Positions 35,571-44,368 of a stretch of 64,000 bases of DNA are shown here, piece by piece. Where the stretch lies: contig JBGTCD010000039.1 of NCBI GenBank assembly GCA_041749015.1, positions 1 through 64,000 of the forward strand, given 5' to 3'. The position numbers were made by a program, and so were the translations under genes. The first letter of the stretch is position 1; each line of letters starts with the position of its first letter. The notes below the pieces were generated by a model. That model saw nothing but the letters and a program-made list of their open reading frames with translations. It was not told the origin of the DNA and searched no databases. The DNA is from JBGTCD01 sp041749015. GTDB lineage: Bacteria; Bacteroidota; Bacteroidia; Cytophagales; Cyclobacteriaceae.

Positions 35571-36797
35571 TTACATATTTTTGATGATCTCATCTCCAAA
35601 TTCAGAGCATTTCAGCAGGGTAGCCCCGCTCATCTGACGCTCGAAATCATAAGTCACCCTTTTAGATGAAATGGCATCCTCCAGACCTTTGTAGATCAGG
35701 TCAGCAGCTTGCTGCCATCCCAGGTGCTCCAGCATCATAGCTCCGGAAAGGATCACAGATCCAGGGTTTACTTTGTCCTTTCCTGCATACTTAGGTGCAG
35801 TACCATGGGTAGCTTCAAAGATGGCATGCCCGGTAATGTAGTTGATATTAGCTCCCGGAGCAATACCGATACCGCCTACTATTGCAGCTAAAGCATCGGA
35901 AATATAATCGCCATTAAGGTTGAGGGTAGCCACTACATCATATTCTGAGGGTCTCAGCAATATCTGCTGTAGGAAAGCATCAGCGATCACATCCTTGATG
36001 ATCACCTGGTGTCCATCCTTTTCAATGATCTGCCATGGGCCTCCCTGGTAATCTTTTGCACCATATTCTTTTTTGGCAAGTGCATATCCCCAGTCCATGA
36101 ATGCCCCCTCTGTAAATTTCATAATATTGCCTTTGTGCACCAGGGTGACGGAAGCTCGCTTTTGTGCAAAAGCATATTCGATGGCACTCCTCACCAGTCT
36201 TTCAGTTCCTTCCTCAGAAACGGGCTTTATGCCTATCCCAACCGTATCGGGGAAACGGATTTTCTTATACCGGTCAGGAAAGTGCTCTTTGATCATGCTC
36301 AAAAACTTGATGGCATCATCAGAACCTTTTTGAAACTCAATCCCAGCATAAATATCTTCGGTATTTTCTCTAAAGATCACCATATCAGTTTCACCAGGGG
36401 CTTTTACCGGTGAGGGCGTACCTTCAAACCACCTTACCGGGCGTACACAGGCATAGAGGTCGAGTTGCTGCCTCAAGGCCACATTCAGGGAGCGAATGCC
36501 ACCACCGACCGGGGTGGTAAGAGGACCTTTGATCCCTACCAGATATTCCCTAAAGGCATCAAGAGTAGCCTCTGGCAACCAATCTCCTGATTTATTAAAA
36601 GATTTTTCCCCGGCTAGTACCTCTTTCCATTGGATCTTTTTGCTGCCTTTGTAAGCCTTTTCTACTGCAGTATCTAAAACTTTTTTGGCTGCTGGCCAAA
36701 TATCCACACCGATGCCATCACCTTCTATGAAAGGGATAATAGGCTGATCTGGTACATGTAATTTGCCATTACTTAGGGTAATCTTTTGTTCACTCAT
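35571..36797 (-). CDS. icd: NADP-dependent isocitrate dehydrogenase
   Basis: 408 residues, of the E. coli Icd type. It converts isocitrate to 2-oxoglutarate and CO2 in the TCA cycle. Key segments: GGIRSLNVALRQ with the substrate-binding and, in E. coli, phosphorylated serine; RENTEDIYAGIE; TLVHKGNIMKFTEGAF with the catalytic lysine; and the C-terminal THGTAPKYAGKDKVNPGS that binds the cofactor adenine. No AceK-type kinase gene is nearby. Monocistronic. Confidence 0.98.
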   Translation of the reverse strand: MSEQKITLSNGKLHVPDQPIIPFIEGDGIGVDIWPAAKKVLDTAVEKAYKGSKKIQWKEVLAGEKSFNKSGDWLPEATLDAFREYLVGIKGPLTTPVGGGIRSLNVALRQQLDLYACVRPVRWFEGTPSPVKAPGETDMVIFRENTEDIYAGIEFQKGSDDAIKFLSMIKEHFPDRYKKIRFPDTVGIGIKPVSEEGTERLVRSAIEYAFAQKRASVTLVHKGNIMKFTEGAFMDWGYALAKKEYGAKDYQGGPWQIIEKDGHQVIIKDVIADAFLQQILLRPSEYDVVATLNLNGDYISDALAAIVGGIGIAPGANINYITGHAIFEATHGTAPKYAGKDKVNPGSVILSGAMMLEHLGWQQAADLIYKGLEDAISSKRVTYDFERQMSGATLLKCSEFGDEIIKNM

Positions 36798-36916
36798 TTT
36801 TTCTAAATTTATTTTCTCAGGAAATCAACTAATTGGGACGCGAAGATAAATATTTTCAGCTAGTAATTGAACTGTATTCCAGATTAAGGATGCATTATAG
36901 GGAACGGAATTAATCC

Positions 36917-37531
36917 ATGCGGTGTTTTTCGAAAAATAATTCCATGCCCTATATTATTATCATTAGTGTTTTTTCCTGGTTTTTTGAGGCCCAACCCCCG
37001 GTGACGATTACCGGTCCTTCCACGGCAGAAGTTATTTGCCTTTCAGAGGAGGAAAAAAAACTATTTGATCTTCTCAACGATTACCGCAAAACCAAAAAGT
37101 TAAGCCCAATCCCTTATTCTGCCAAGCTCACTCAAGTAGCCCAGGCTCATGTAAAGGATTTACATCAATATTATGAATTTGACCCCGGCGGGGATTGCAA
37201 TCCCCATAGTTGGTCAGACCAGGGAGAATGGAAACCCTGCTGCTATACCAATGACCACCAGGACCCGGATTGTATGTGGGATAAGCCCCGGGAGATTGCC
37301 GGATATGAAGGCAAAGGCTATGAAATTGCGTACTGGACATCGGGCACAGCTAATGCAGTAGAAGGTATGGTAGGATGGAAAAAAAGCCCTTCTCATAACC
37401 CCTTGATCATCAATAAGGGCATTTGGGAAAAAATGAACTGGCAAGCCATGGGTGTTGGATTATACGGGAATTACGGCGTGGTCTGGTTTGGGCTTGCAGC
37501 AGATCCCAGTGAAGTCAGGATTTGTGAGTAG
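36917..37531 (+). CDS. secreted CAP/SCP-domain protein
   Basis: 204 residues with an N-terminal signal (MPYIIIISVFSWFFEAQ from residue 10; ATG 36944 may be the real start). The CAP (SCP/PR-1) fold is indicated by FDLLNDYRKTKKLSPIPYS, a central His/Glu region and the C-terminal signature HNPLIINKGIWEKMNWQAMG followed by YGVVWFGLAA. Four cysteines in the middle (CNPH, CCYT, CMWD) could form disulphides. Bacterial CAP proteins are extracellular with poorly known roles. It is followed by repeat-rich DNA. Confidence 0.85.
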   Translation: MRCFSKNNSMPYIIIISVFSWFFEAQPPVTITGPSTAEVICLSEEEKKLFDLLNDYRKTKKLSPIPYSAKLTQVAQAHVKDLHQYYEFDPGGDCNPHSWSDQGEWKPCCYTNDHQDPDCMWDKPREIAGYEGKGYEIAYWTSGTANAVEGMVGWKKSPSHNPLIINKGIWEKMNWQAMGVGLYGNYGVVWFGLAADPSEVRICE

Positions 37532-37564
37532 GCAGTACCCTGAAGATACTTTGCAGTCGGAGCA

Positions 37565-37608
37565 GCTCCGAAGGAGCAAGCGGAGATCCCGCTGCGAAGT
37601 AGCGGGAT
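37565..37608. terminator. two tandem hairpins downstream of the CAP gene
   Basis: gctcc/ggagc (37565-37569, 37573-37577) is followed by atcccgct/agcgggat (37586-37593, 37601-37608). They begin 34 bp after the CAP stop. No T-run follows, so they may act as RNA-stabilising ends or simply belong to the repeat family. Confidence 0.4.
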
Positions 37609-37625
37609 AGCAAATCTCACCTTAA

Positions 37626-37811
37626 CGTCATTTCGATGGGCTTGTACTGATGAGCAATAGGAATGACAATAGAGTGCCCGAGAAATCTCCTTATAGCGAT
37701 GCCGAAAACCAATTTCACGTCAACAACATTCCGATTCCAATTAAGGAGATTTCTCCCCCTGGAATGCCTGTTTTTCAGGTTTTCACAATAGGGGGAGGGG
37801 TCGAAATGACG
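37626..37811. repeat. nested inverted-repeat element with CGTCATTTCGA ends
   Basis: Outer arms cgtcatttcga (37626-37636) and tcgaaatgacg (37801-37811) enclose inner 14-bp arms gagaaatctcctta (37680-37693) and taaggagatttctc (37742-37755). Both pairs are exact. The form is typical of dispersed intergenic elements in Bacteroidota and would fold into a long stem as RNA. Confidence 0.75.
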
Positions 37812-37819
37812 ATGGAAAT

Positions 37820-37855
37820 GTTAGAGTTAGTGTTAGCGTTAGAGTCAAAGTCGAC
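37820..37855. repeat. degenerate hexamer tract (gttag(a/t/c) units)
   Basis: gttagagttagtgttagcgt and continuing units. Read on the minus strand it gives gactttgactctaac-type units as at 18521-18563, again directly outside the CGTCATT element. Confidence 0.6.
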
Positions 37856-37875
37856 AAAAGGCCCGTTTTACAATA

Positions 37876-38211
37876 TTAATCCAACAACCCCAGATGTTCG
37901 GATGGGTCCCAGTAGATTTTTTTAAAATCCTGCACCTGATCGTCCACCACTTTGATGCCTTCAGCCTCCAGAAGTTCCTGCATTCTGTCAGGATGACCGA
38001 AATGATGCTTGCCGGTCAGCAGCCCGGTACGGTTGACCACCCTATGGGCAGGTACATCTGCCATACTATGGGCCTGATTCATCGCCCACCCAACCATCCT
38101 GGCACTACCTCCTGAGCCCAGATACCTGGCTATAGCACCATAGGAGGTCACCCGTCCACGGGGAATTAGCTTTGCCACCTCATAAACGTCTGCGAAAAAA
38201 CTGGTTTCCAT
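37876..38211 (-). CDS. alkyltransferase-like protein (ATL), MGMT fold without the acceptor cysteine
   Basis: 111 residues from ATG 38211 (an upstream ATG at 38241 adds ten residues). The MGMT C-terminal domain is clear: YEVAKLIPRGRVTSYGAIAR, GSARMVGWAMN, then VPAHRVVNRTG where active alkyltransferases have PCHRV. The cysteine is alanine here, so it should bind O6-alkylguanine without repairing it and flag lesions for nucleotide-excision repair, as known for ATL proteins. It has no obvious operon partner. Confidence 0.9.
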   Translation of the reverse strand: METSFFADVYEVAKLIPRGRVTSYGAIARYLGSGGSARMVGWAMNQAHSMADVPAHRVVNRTGLLTGKHHFGHPDRMQELLEAEGIKVVDDQVQDFKKIYWDPSEHLGLLD

Positions 38212-38362
38212 ATTGAATACAGGATCTATCTCCGGCACCAATTTAAATACTTAGTCTTAACAGTTCACATGTTATGCCAAATCCCTCAAATTAATATCTC
38301 CAGAATATACAGAATACTTTGGACCCGCATGTATTTTAATCCAAACAAGCCGGATTGAATGA

Positions 38363-38393
38363 TTGTTAATCTACCTGCATTACTGTAATTTTG
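38363..38393 (+). promoter_or_regulatory. predicted Bacteroidota-type promoter of glyA
   Basis: TTG (38363-38365), 20-bp spacer, then TAATTTTG (38386-38393), matching TTG/TTTG-N19-20-TAnnTTTG. The ATG at 38414 would be about 15 bases from the start of transcription. Confidence 0.55.
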
Positions 38394-38413
38394 GGCAAAA
38401 TTTTTTACCATTC

Positions 38414-39688
38414 ATGATTAAGCGCGACGAAAAAGTATTTTCCCTCATTCAAAAAGAAGCCACAAGACAAACCTCCGGGATAGAACTCATAGCCTCCGAA
38501 AACTTCACCTCCCCGCAAGTGATGGAGGCGGCCGGTTCTGTACTCACCAACAAATATGCCGAGGGACTGCCCGGCAAGCGATATTATGGGGGCTGCGAGG
38601 TAGTAGATGAGATTGAGCAACTTGCTATAGACCGCCTTTGTGAACTTTTTGGTGCCACCTGGGCCAATGTGCAGCCCCACTCAGGTGCTCAAGCTAATGC
38701 GGCCGTTATGCTGGCCCTGCTACAGCCGGGTGATCCCATCCTGGGCTTTGATCTTTCCCATGGCGGGCATCTGACCCATGGCTCCACGGTCAATTATTCC
38801 GGCAAATTATACAAGCCCCATTTTTATGGCGTGGAAAAAGAAACCGGAAGGATTGATTTTGAAAAGGTCATCGACCAGGCAAAGAAAATCAAACCCAAGC
38901 TCATCATTTGCGGAGCCTCCGCCTATAGCCGCGAGTGGGACTATGAAATTCTGAGAGAAGCGGCTGACAGTTGTGGGGCCATACTACTTGCAGATATCGC
39001 CCATCCGGCCGGGCTTATAGCCCGTGGCCTGCTCAATGACCCACTGGACTACTGCCATATCGTGACCACCACTACTCATAAAACACTGAGGGGGCCGAGA
39101 GGCGGGGTCATCATGATGCGGGAAGATTTTGAAAATCCTTTCGGTATCAAAAACCCAAAGGGCCAACTCAGGAAAATGACTGCCCTTCTGGATAGCGGTG
39201 TATTTCCCGGAACACAGGGTGGTCCTTTAGAGCACATCATTGCTGCCAAAGCCGTGGCTTTTGGGGAGGCCCTGACCGATGACTTCCTGAAATATGGGAT
39301 CCAGGTAATAAAGAATGCTCAGGCCATGGCAAAGGCATTTAATGAGAAAGGATACGAGATCATATCTTCAGGCACTGATAACCACCTGATGCTGATCGAC
39401 CTCCGCAATAAAAAGTTGACCGGTAAAATCGCCGAGGAAACATTGATTAAGGCTGATATCACCATCAATAAAAACATGGTTCCTTTTGATGACCAGTCGC
39501 CCTTTATCACCTCAGGTATGCGTGTTGGAACAGCAGCCGTCACCACGAGAGGTCTTATGGAGGCTGACATGATTCGAATTGTAGGTTTGATCGATCGGGT
39601 GCTTGAAAACCATGAAAACGAAAAGACACTCAAGGATGTGAAGGCTGAAGTTAACGAATGGATGCCTCAGTTTCCGCTTTATAAATAA
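38414..39688 (+). CDS. glyA: serine hydroxymethyltransferase
   Basis: 424 residues from ATG 38414; the longer frame adds 17 residues that overlap the promoter. It interconverts serine and glycine with tetrahydrofolate. PLP-binding lysine is K223 in TTTTHKTLRGPRGG. Other motifs: IASENFTSPQV, NKYAEGLPGKRYYGG and NVQPHSGAQANAAV. It heads a run glyA-tatC-rpiB on the same strand with 3 bp to tatC and a 4-bp overlap between tatC and rpiB. Confidence 0.98.
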   Translation: MIKRDEKVFSLIQKEATRQTSGIELIASENFTSPQVMEAAGSVLTNKYAEGLPGKRYYGGCEVVDEIEQLAIDRLCELFGATWANVQPHSGAQANAAVMLALLQPGDPILGFDLSHGGHLTHGSTVNYSGKLYKPHFYGVEKETGRIDFEKVIDQAKKIKPKLIICGASAYSREWDYEILREAADSCGAILLADIAHPAGLIARGLLNDPLDYCHIVTTTTHKTLRGPRGGVIMMREDFENPFGIKNPKGQLRKMTALLDSGVFPGTQGGPLEHIIAAKAVAFGEALTDDFLKYGIQVIKNAQAMAKAFNEKGYEIISSGTDNHLMLIDLRNKKLTGKIAEETLIKADITINKNMVPFDDQSPFITSGMRVGTAAVTTRGLMEADMIRIVGLIDRVLENHENEKTLKDVKAEVNEWMPQFPLYK

Positions 39689-39691
39689 TCC

Positions 39692-40531
39692 GTGGCAACA
39701 AACGTAAAAGAAATCGGCGAAAAAAACATGTCTTTTCTGGACCATCTGGAAGAGCTGCGGTGGCATTTGGTCCGCTCAGTGATTGTTGTGTTCATTTTCA
39801 CCGTTGCTGCCTTTATTTCCAAGGATTTTGTTTTCAATACAGTCATTTTTGGCCCGGCAAAGGCAGATTTTTGGACATTCCGCATGCTTTGTAAATTAGG
39901 GGCATTGATTGGCTCTGATGTGCTTTGCATCACTGAGTTGCCCTTTTATCTGCAGAGTAGGATCATGACCGGGCAGTTTTCCATGCACATCACCTCTTCC
40001 TTTATTATCGGCATAATCGTAGCATTTCCATATGCTTTCTGGGAGTTATGGCGGTTTATCAGTCCTGGTCTCCACCTCAAGGAAAGAAAAATTTCACGCG
40101 GTGCTGTATTTTTTGTTTCCTTGTTATTTACCACAGGGGTAATGTTCGGATATTTTATTGTCACCCCGCTGGCAGTGAATTTTTTGGCCAACTATCAGGT
40201 CAGTGATTTGGTGAGCAATGAATTTGATATTACCTCTTACGTGACCACGGTTTCCATGTTGGTCCTGGGTTGCGGTATTCTTTTTCAATTGCCCATGGTG
40301 GTATATTTTCTTTCAAAGGTAGGCATCATCACCCCCGAAATCATGAAAGCCTATCGCAGACACGCCATTGTAGTGATACTGGTGCTTGGTGCTATGCTGA
40401 CACCTCCTGACCCATTTTCTCAAGTGCTAGTCGCCATTCCCTTGATTGGTTTGTATCAAATTAGTATATTGATTTCCAAAGGAGTATGGCGCAGACGGCG
40501 AAAGGAAGAACTTAAGAATAAAGCATTATGA
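39692..40531 (+). CDS. tatC: Sec-independent protein translocase TatC
   Basis: 279 residues with six membrane helices. The N-terminal FLDHLEELRWHLVRS motif and the glutamate region after helix 3 are typical. TatC recognises twin-arginine signal peptides and works with TatA, which is not in the window. Start is taken as GTG 39692, 3 bp after glyA; ATG 39728 just before FLDHLEEL is an alternative. Confidence 0.95.
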   Translation: MATNVKEIGEKNMSFLDHLEELRWHLVRSVIVVFIFTVAAFISKDFVFNTVIFGPAKADFWTFRMLCKLGALIGSDVLCITELPFYLQSRIMTGQFSMHITSSFIIGIIVAFPYAFWELWRFISPGLHLKERKISRGAVFFVSLLFTTGVMFGYFIVTPLAVNFLANYQVSDLVSNEFDITSYVTTVSMLVLGCGILFQLPMVVYFLSKVGIITPEIMKAYRRHAIVVILVLGAMLTPPDPFSQVLVAIPLIGLYQISILISKGVWRRRRKEELKNKAL

Positions 40532-40962
40532 ACAAAAAATTAGCCATAGGTGCCGATCATGCAGGGTTTGACCTTAAAGCACTGTTAAAGCAGCATCTGT
40601 CCAACAAAGGCTGGGAGTTAGAGGATTGTGGCACCCATTCACCCGATTCTGTAGATTATCCTGATTTTGCGCATCCGGTAGCCACACTTGTAGAAGATGG
40701 AAAGGCCCCTCTGGGAATTTTGATTTGTGGGAGCGCTAATGGGGTGGCCATGACTGCTAATAAGCATCAGGGCATCCGTGCTGCCATCTGCTGGACTCCT
40801 GAACTTGCTTCGCTTGCCCGACAACATAATAATGCCAATATCTTATGTCTGCCGGCAAGATTCATTACTACCGAGGATGCTCTGGAAATTACAGAGGCGT
40901 ATTTAAATACGGCCTTCGAAGGAGGCCGGCATGAGAGAAGGGTGGATAAAATAAGTTGCTAG
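40528..40962 (+). CDS. rpiB: ribose-5-phosphate isomerase B
   Basis: 144 residues. It interconverts ribose 5-phosphate and ribulose 5-phosphate. GADHAGFDLK starts the fold, SVDYPDFAHPVA follows, and the active-site loop is LICGSANGVAMTANK with the family cysteine; the usual GTG after Cys-Gly is GSANG here. RHNNANILCLPARF-type ending (ARQHNNANILCL) is conserved. Its ATG overlaps the tatC stop by 4 bp. Confidence 0.95.
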   Translation: MNKKLAIGADHAGFDLKALLKQHLSNKGWELEDCGTHSPDSVDYPDFAHPVATLVEDGKAPLGILICGSANGVAMTANKHQGIRAAICWTPELASLARQHNNANILCLPARFITTEDALEITEAYLNTAFEGGRHERRVDKISC

Positions 40963-40984
40963 TTTAATTGTCTGATCGGCCTTT

Positions 40985-42397
40985 TTATTCTCCTATGAGC
41001 CGATAAAGCCCTGGAGCAGCTATCTCATACTGTAATTTCAGTGAAGGAATTTTATCAAAAACTCCTGGGATCAGGTTGTCTTCATCAATGATATACTCCG
41101 GCATATCTTTGACAAACCCCTGGTAGATAATTGTGGTGTTGTCATAATACCCAGGATTGGTAAAAATTTCTTCCGACAATGGCCAATCCAGAAATGGCGT
41201 TGCGTGTAGGGCATGTCTTAGTGGACTCAGATTTTCACTTAAAATCAATATCCTCTTTCCCTTCACTTTGGCATCCCACTGACCAGGGCTTACCAATAGT
41301 TTTTCGGGGTTCACCCATTCCACAGGCACCACCGGACCAAAATACGTCCCCAAACTGGTAAAGGAAATCCCAAAAACAAAAATCATGAATGCTATCCCGG
41401 CTATACGCCTTCGGCGAATAATCAGAAAGAAATGGGTAATAAAAAACGCTAATGGTATTACCATGACAGTAAGATTCACCGGAGCCCGCTCATGGGTGAG
41501 AAAAAAGAAAATCCCTGAAAAAATCAACCAAACCCCCATCACCCGAAGGAGCCTGGCCTGAAAGTTGGTAAATGGCGAACGGGTCAAAATCATAAATAAT
41601 GAAAACAAAAGGAATATGACGGGCACCGATGCGATTATAAAAAGGTCGCGAATATCGATAAACTTGAAACTCTCAAAATATACCAGCTGTCTGAAATAGT
41701 TATAATAAAGCTCCGGAAGTCCATCTCGCAAATAAAAATACAAAACCAAAATACCATAGGGTAATAGGAAACCAAAAATGAACAGCGCATATCGCCGGGG
41801 TACTGTACCTGTAAAAAGCACCATAATCACCAGGGCACATAAACCAAAAATGGTGAGGGGTGGGTAAAACAACCCGGCAATCGCTAGAAAAAGTCCGGTA
41901 TATAATATGGTTTCGTCACGTTTGGCTCTAAATTCTATATGACTAAAAAGGTTGCGAATGGCAGGGAGAATAAAAGTAATCCCCATAAGGATCGGTGTAA
42001 GTGTAAAGAAATCGAAATATAGGGACATAATCAGGCCGTAAACTATGGCAGGTACGTAGGTATTTTCCTCATAAGCCCTGGTCTGCAATACCAGAAAATT
42101 AAACTGGGCACATTGAAAGATGAGTAATAATAAAGCAAGGATTTGGTAGGTAATATGGCTCTTACCTCCCACCAGGTGAATCAGCCAATAAACACCCGCT
42201 GCTAAAGGGCCTGCATTATCCCATATTTCTGTATAAAGTTGGTTACCTGATGCAAGCTTTTCTCCTAACACCATATTGGAAAGCTCAGGAATGGTAAGGC
42301 TATCACCTGCAATCATCACGGGTAGCCGGATAGCAAGCAGGATCAAAAATACGGCAATTAGCCGATAGGGATCATTTATTCTGAAAAATCTAAGCAA
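40985..42397 (-). CDS. polytopic membrane protein, GT-C-like, unknown function
   Basis: 470 residues with about eleven hydrophobic helices and a C-terminal soluble tail of about 100 residues. The segment after helix 1 (LASGNQLYTEIWDNAGPLA) resembles the first loop of GT-C-type glycosyltransferases, where an acidic residue binds the lipid-phosphate donor, but I cannot assign a substrate. The only start in frame is TTG 42397, preceded closely by a stop. It is convergent with rpiB and divergent from rbfA (82 bp). Confidence 0.6.
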   Translation of the reverse strand: MLRFFRINDPYRLIAVFLILLAIRLPVMIAGDSLTIPELSNMVLGEKLASGNQLYTEIWDNAGPLAAGVYWLIHLVGGKSHITYQILALLLLIFQCAQFNFLVLQTRAYEENTYVPAIVYGLIMSLYFDFFTLTPILMGITFILPAIRNLFSHIEFRAKRDETILYTGLFLAIAGLFYPPLTIFGLCALVIMVLFTGTVPRRYALFIFGFLLPYGILVLYFYLRDGLPELYYNYFRQLVYFESFKFIDIRDLFIIASVPVIFLLFSLFMILTRSPFTNFQARLLRVMGVWLIFSGIFFFLTHERAPVNLTVMVIPLAFFITHFFLIIRRRRIAGIAFMIFVFGISFTSLGTYFGPVVPVEWVNPEKLLVSPGQWDAKVKGKRILILSENLSPLRHALHATPFLDWPLSEEIFTNPGYYDNTTIIYQGFVKDMPEYIIDEDNLIPGVFDKIPSLKLQYEIAAPGLYRLIGE

Positions 42398-42479
42398 GGC
42401 TTAAGAGGTTTATGCAACAGTATGCAGCCGAAATTAGTTGAATTAAAAGAAAAAGTAAATTTTTAAGATATTTGTACTG

Positions 42480-42857
42480 ATGAATGATAGTAAAAGACAA
42501 CAAAAATATGCGCGCCTCCTCCAAAAGGAACTTGGTGCTATTTTCCAAAAAGATACGCGAGGCATCCTGGAAGGGGCCTTTGTGACCATCGCCCACATAG
42601 ACATGTCACCTGACCTAAGCCTGGCTAAGGTGTACATCAGCATGATGCTGATCAAGGATAGGGAAAGTTTATTACAGAAAATCACCACAAGAAAAAGTGA
42701 GATCCGTAAACAGCTTGGAAACAAAATTGGCAAACAGGTACGCATCGTACCAGATCTTATTTTTCACATTGACCAGATTGAGGAGCGGGCAATGGAGTTA
42801 GATAAGCTCATTGACAGCCTCAGCATTCCTCCCAAAGAGGACGAAGAAGAAAATTAA
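42480..42857 (+). CDS. rbfA: ribosome-binding factor A
   Basis: 125 residues. It binds the 30S subunit during late 16S rRNA maturation. The KH-like fold motifs are YARLLQKELGAIFQKD, FVTIAHIDMSPDLSLAKVYIS and a C-terminal FHIDQIEERAMELDKLID. No ribosome-binding site is evident, and GATATTTG, close to TAnnTTTG, ends 5 bases before the ATG, so the transcript could be nearly leaderless. The permease gene follows after 6 bp. Confidence 0.95.
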   Translation: MNDSKRQQKYARLLQKELGAIFQKDTRGILEGAFVTIAHIDMSPDLSLAKVYISMMLIKDRESLLQKITTRKSEIRKQLGNKIGKQVRIVPDLIFHIDQIEERAMELDKLIDSLSIPPKEDEEEN

Positions 42858-42863
42858 CCGATC

Positions 42864-44096
42864 TTGAACATTCCCTTTTTTATCGCCCGAAAGTATTTTT
42901 TCTCAAAGAGAAAGCGAAACTTCATCAACATCATTTCCATGATCTCTATGGTAGGAGTGGCGGTATGCACGGCAGCCTTAATCATTGTTCTTTCAGTTTT
43001 TAATGGTCTGGAAGGCCTGCTGAGGTCTGTTTTCGGATCATTTGACCCGGAAATCCTCGTAGTTCCTGCTAAAGGGAAGTCATTCGAATTTGATGAAGGA
43101 TTTCTGGAAAATGTCAATGCCATTGAGGGGGTGGCCATCGTCACCGAAGTGATCGAGGACTATGCCTATATCAAATACAGAGATTACGATATGGTGGTAA
43201 CCATGAAAGGGGTCAGTGATAATTTTCTGGATCAGGGCCGGTTGGTCAAAGGAGAAAATATAGTAAACGGAGAACTGAAATTACGAGAGGGCAGCATCAA
43301 CTATGCTATTATAGGCAGGGGGGTACGGTATAATTTGTCTGCGGTAGCCGGAAATGACCTACACGCCCTACAAGTACATTATATTAAAGATGCCCGCACC
43401 GGAACCCTTGACCCTAGCAAACTGTACAGCAGAAAGAATATCCTGATCGGCAGCGTGTTTGCCATCGAAAAGTCTTATGATGAAAATTACATCATAGTCC
43501 CTCTTGAATTTGCCAAAGACCTCCTGGATTATGGCAATAAAAGGACTGCTCTTGAAATCAAAACTCTTGATAGCCACCGTCCGGACCGCGTCATCAATGC
43601 CCTTAAAAATTCCCTTGGTGAAGATTTTAAAGTACTCAGTAATGAGGAGCAACATGCAGACCTGTATAAAATCCTCAAGCTTGAAAAGCTTTTCGTTTTC
43701 ATGACATTGACCTTTTTACTGGCCATTGGCAGCATCAATATTTTCTTTTCCCTGATTATGCTGGCCCTGGACAAGAAAAAGGATATTGCTTTGCTCTACG
43801 CTTTGGGGGCTGAAAAAACATTGGTCAGAAATATTTTCCTAACTGAGGGGGCTATAATCTCTCTGGGTGGCGCCACTGGGGGATTATTAATAGGGGCATT
43901 TGTATGCTGGCTTCAGCAAAATTTCGGCCTGGTTTCCATGGGAATGGAAGCCGCTATTATGGATAACTACCCGGTTGAAATGCGTTTTATGGACTTCTTT
44001 TACACCGGTTTAAGCATAATAGTGATTACTTTATTAATTTCTTACAGGCCTGCAGTGATTGCCACCAGGTATCACAATATCAGCTTCCTCCAGTAG
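42864..44096 (+). CDS. LolC/LolE-type lipoprotein-releasing ABC permease
   Basis: 410 residues, starting at TTG 42864, where homologue-like NIPFFIARKYFFSKRKRNFI begins; no ATG is available upstream. Four membrane helices: one near residue 25-45 and three after 270, around a large periplasmic domain (about 50-265), as in the MacB/FtsX permeases. Family role: extracting lipoproteins from the inner membrane with an ATPase of LolD type, which is not nearby. It may be co-transcribed with rbfA. Confidence 0.9.
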   Translation: MNIPFFIARKYFFSKRKRNFINIISMISMVGVAVCTAALIIVLSVFNGLEGLLRSVFGSFDPEILVVPAKGKSFEFDEGFLENVNAIEGVAIVTEVIEDYAYIKYRDYDMVVTMKGVSDNFLDQGRLVKGENIVNGELKLREGSINYAIIGRGVRYNLSAVAGNDLHALQVHYIKDARTGTLDPSKLYSRKNILIGSVFAIEKSYDENYIIVPLEFAKDLLDYGNKRTALEIKTLDSHRPDRVINALKNSLGEDFKVLSNEEQHADLYKILKLEKLFVFMTLTFLLAIGSINIFFSLIMLALDKKKDIALLYALGAEKTLVRNIFLTEGAIISLGGATGGLLIGAFVCWLQQNFGLVSMGMEAAIMDNYPVEMRFMDFFYTGLSIIVITLLISYRPAVIATRYHNISFLQ

Positions 44097-44368
44097 GGTA
44101 TACCCTCAAGCGCATCTTTCGAATACAGGCCATTAATTTTATCTTACTGATTTTCAGTATTTTAACTTACGGTATAAAAAGATTCATCCAAAACAATTTC
44201 TGTTATTTTCCGTATGTTAGAATAGGAAATTTCGTTGAGAAAAAGATTCGAATTCCAGTTAATGGACATTATTCCTGATAACCTCACATCGTAATCCTTT
44301 CACGGATTTCCGCCCATTTATTTCTCATTTTCTTATTAAATTTCGCAATTGTCTTTTTGCAATAATTA

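Larger units (their letters stand above)
37532..37875. other. 344-bp intergenic region made of repeats
   Basis: The region after the CAP gene contains two small hairpins, a nested inverted element with CGTCATTTCGA ends and a hexamer tract. Open frames here (for example 37650-37925) overlap the inverted repeats and resemble no family, so I see no gene. Confidence 0.75.

Noticed and set aside
37820..37855. Short tandem units that could suggest a CRISPR or microsatellite array
   Set aside because: The units are 6 bp and degenerate, with no spacers or cas genes; treated as part of a dispersed repeat.
37650..37925. Plus-strand open frame of 91 codons after the CAP gene
   Set aside because: It runs through the nested inverted repeat and the hexamer tract and into the antisense of the alkyltransferase-like gene; no family features.
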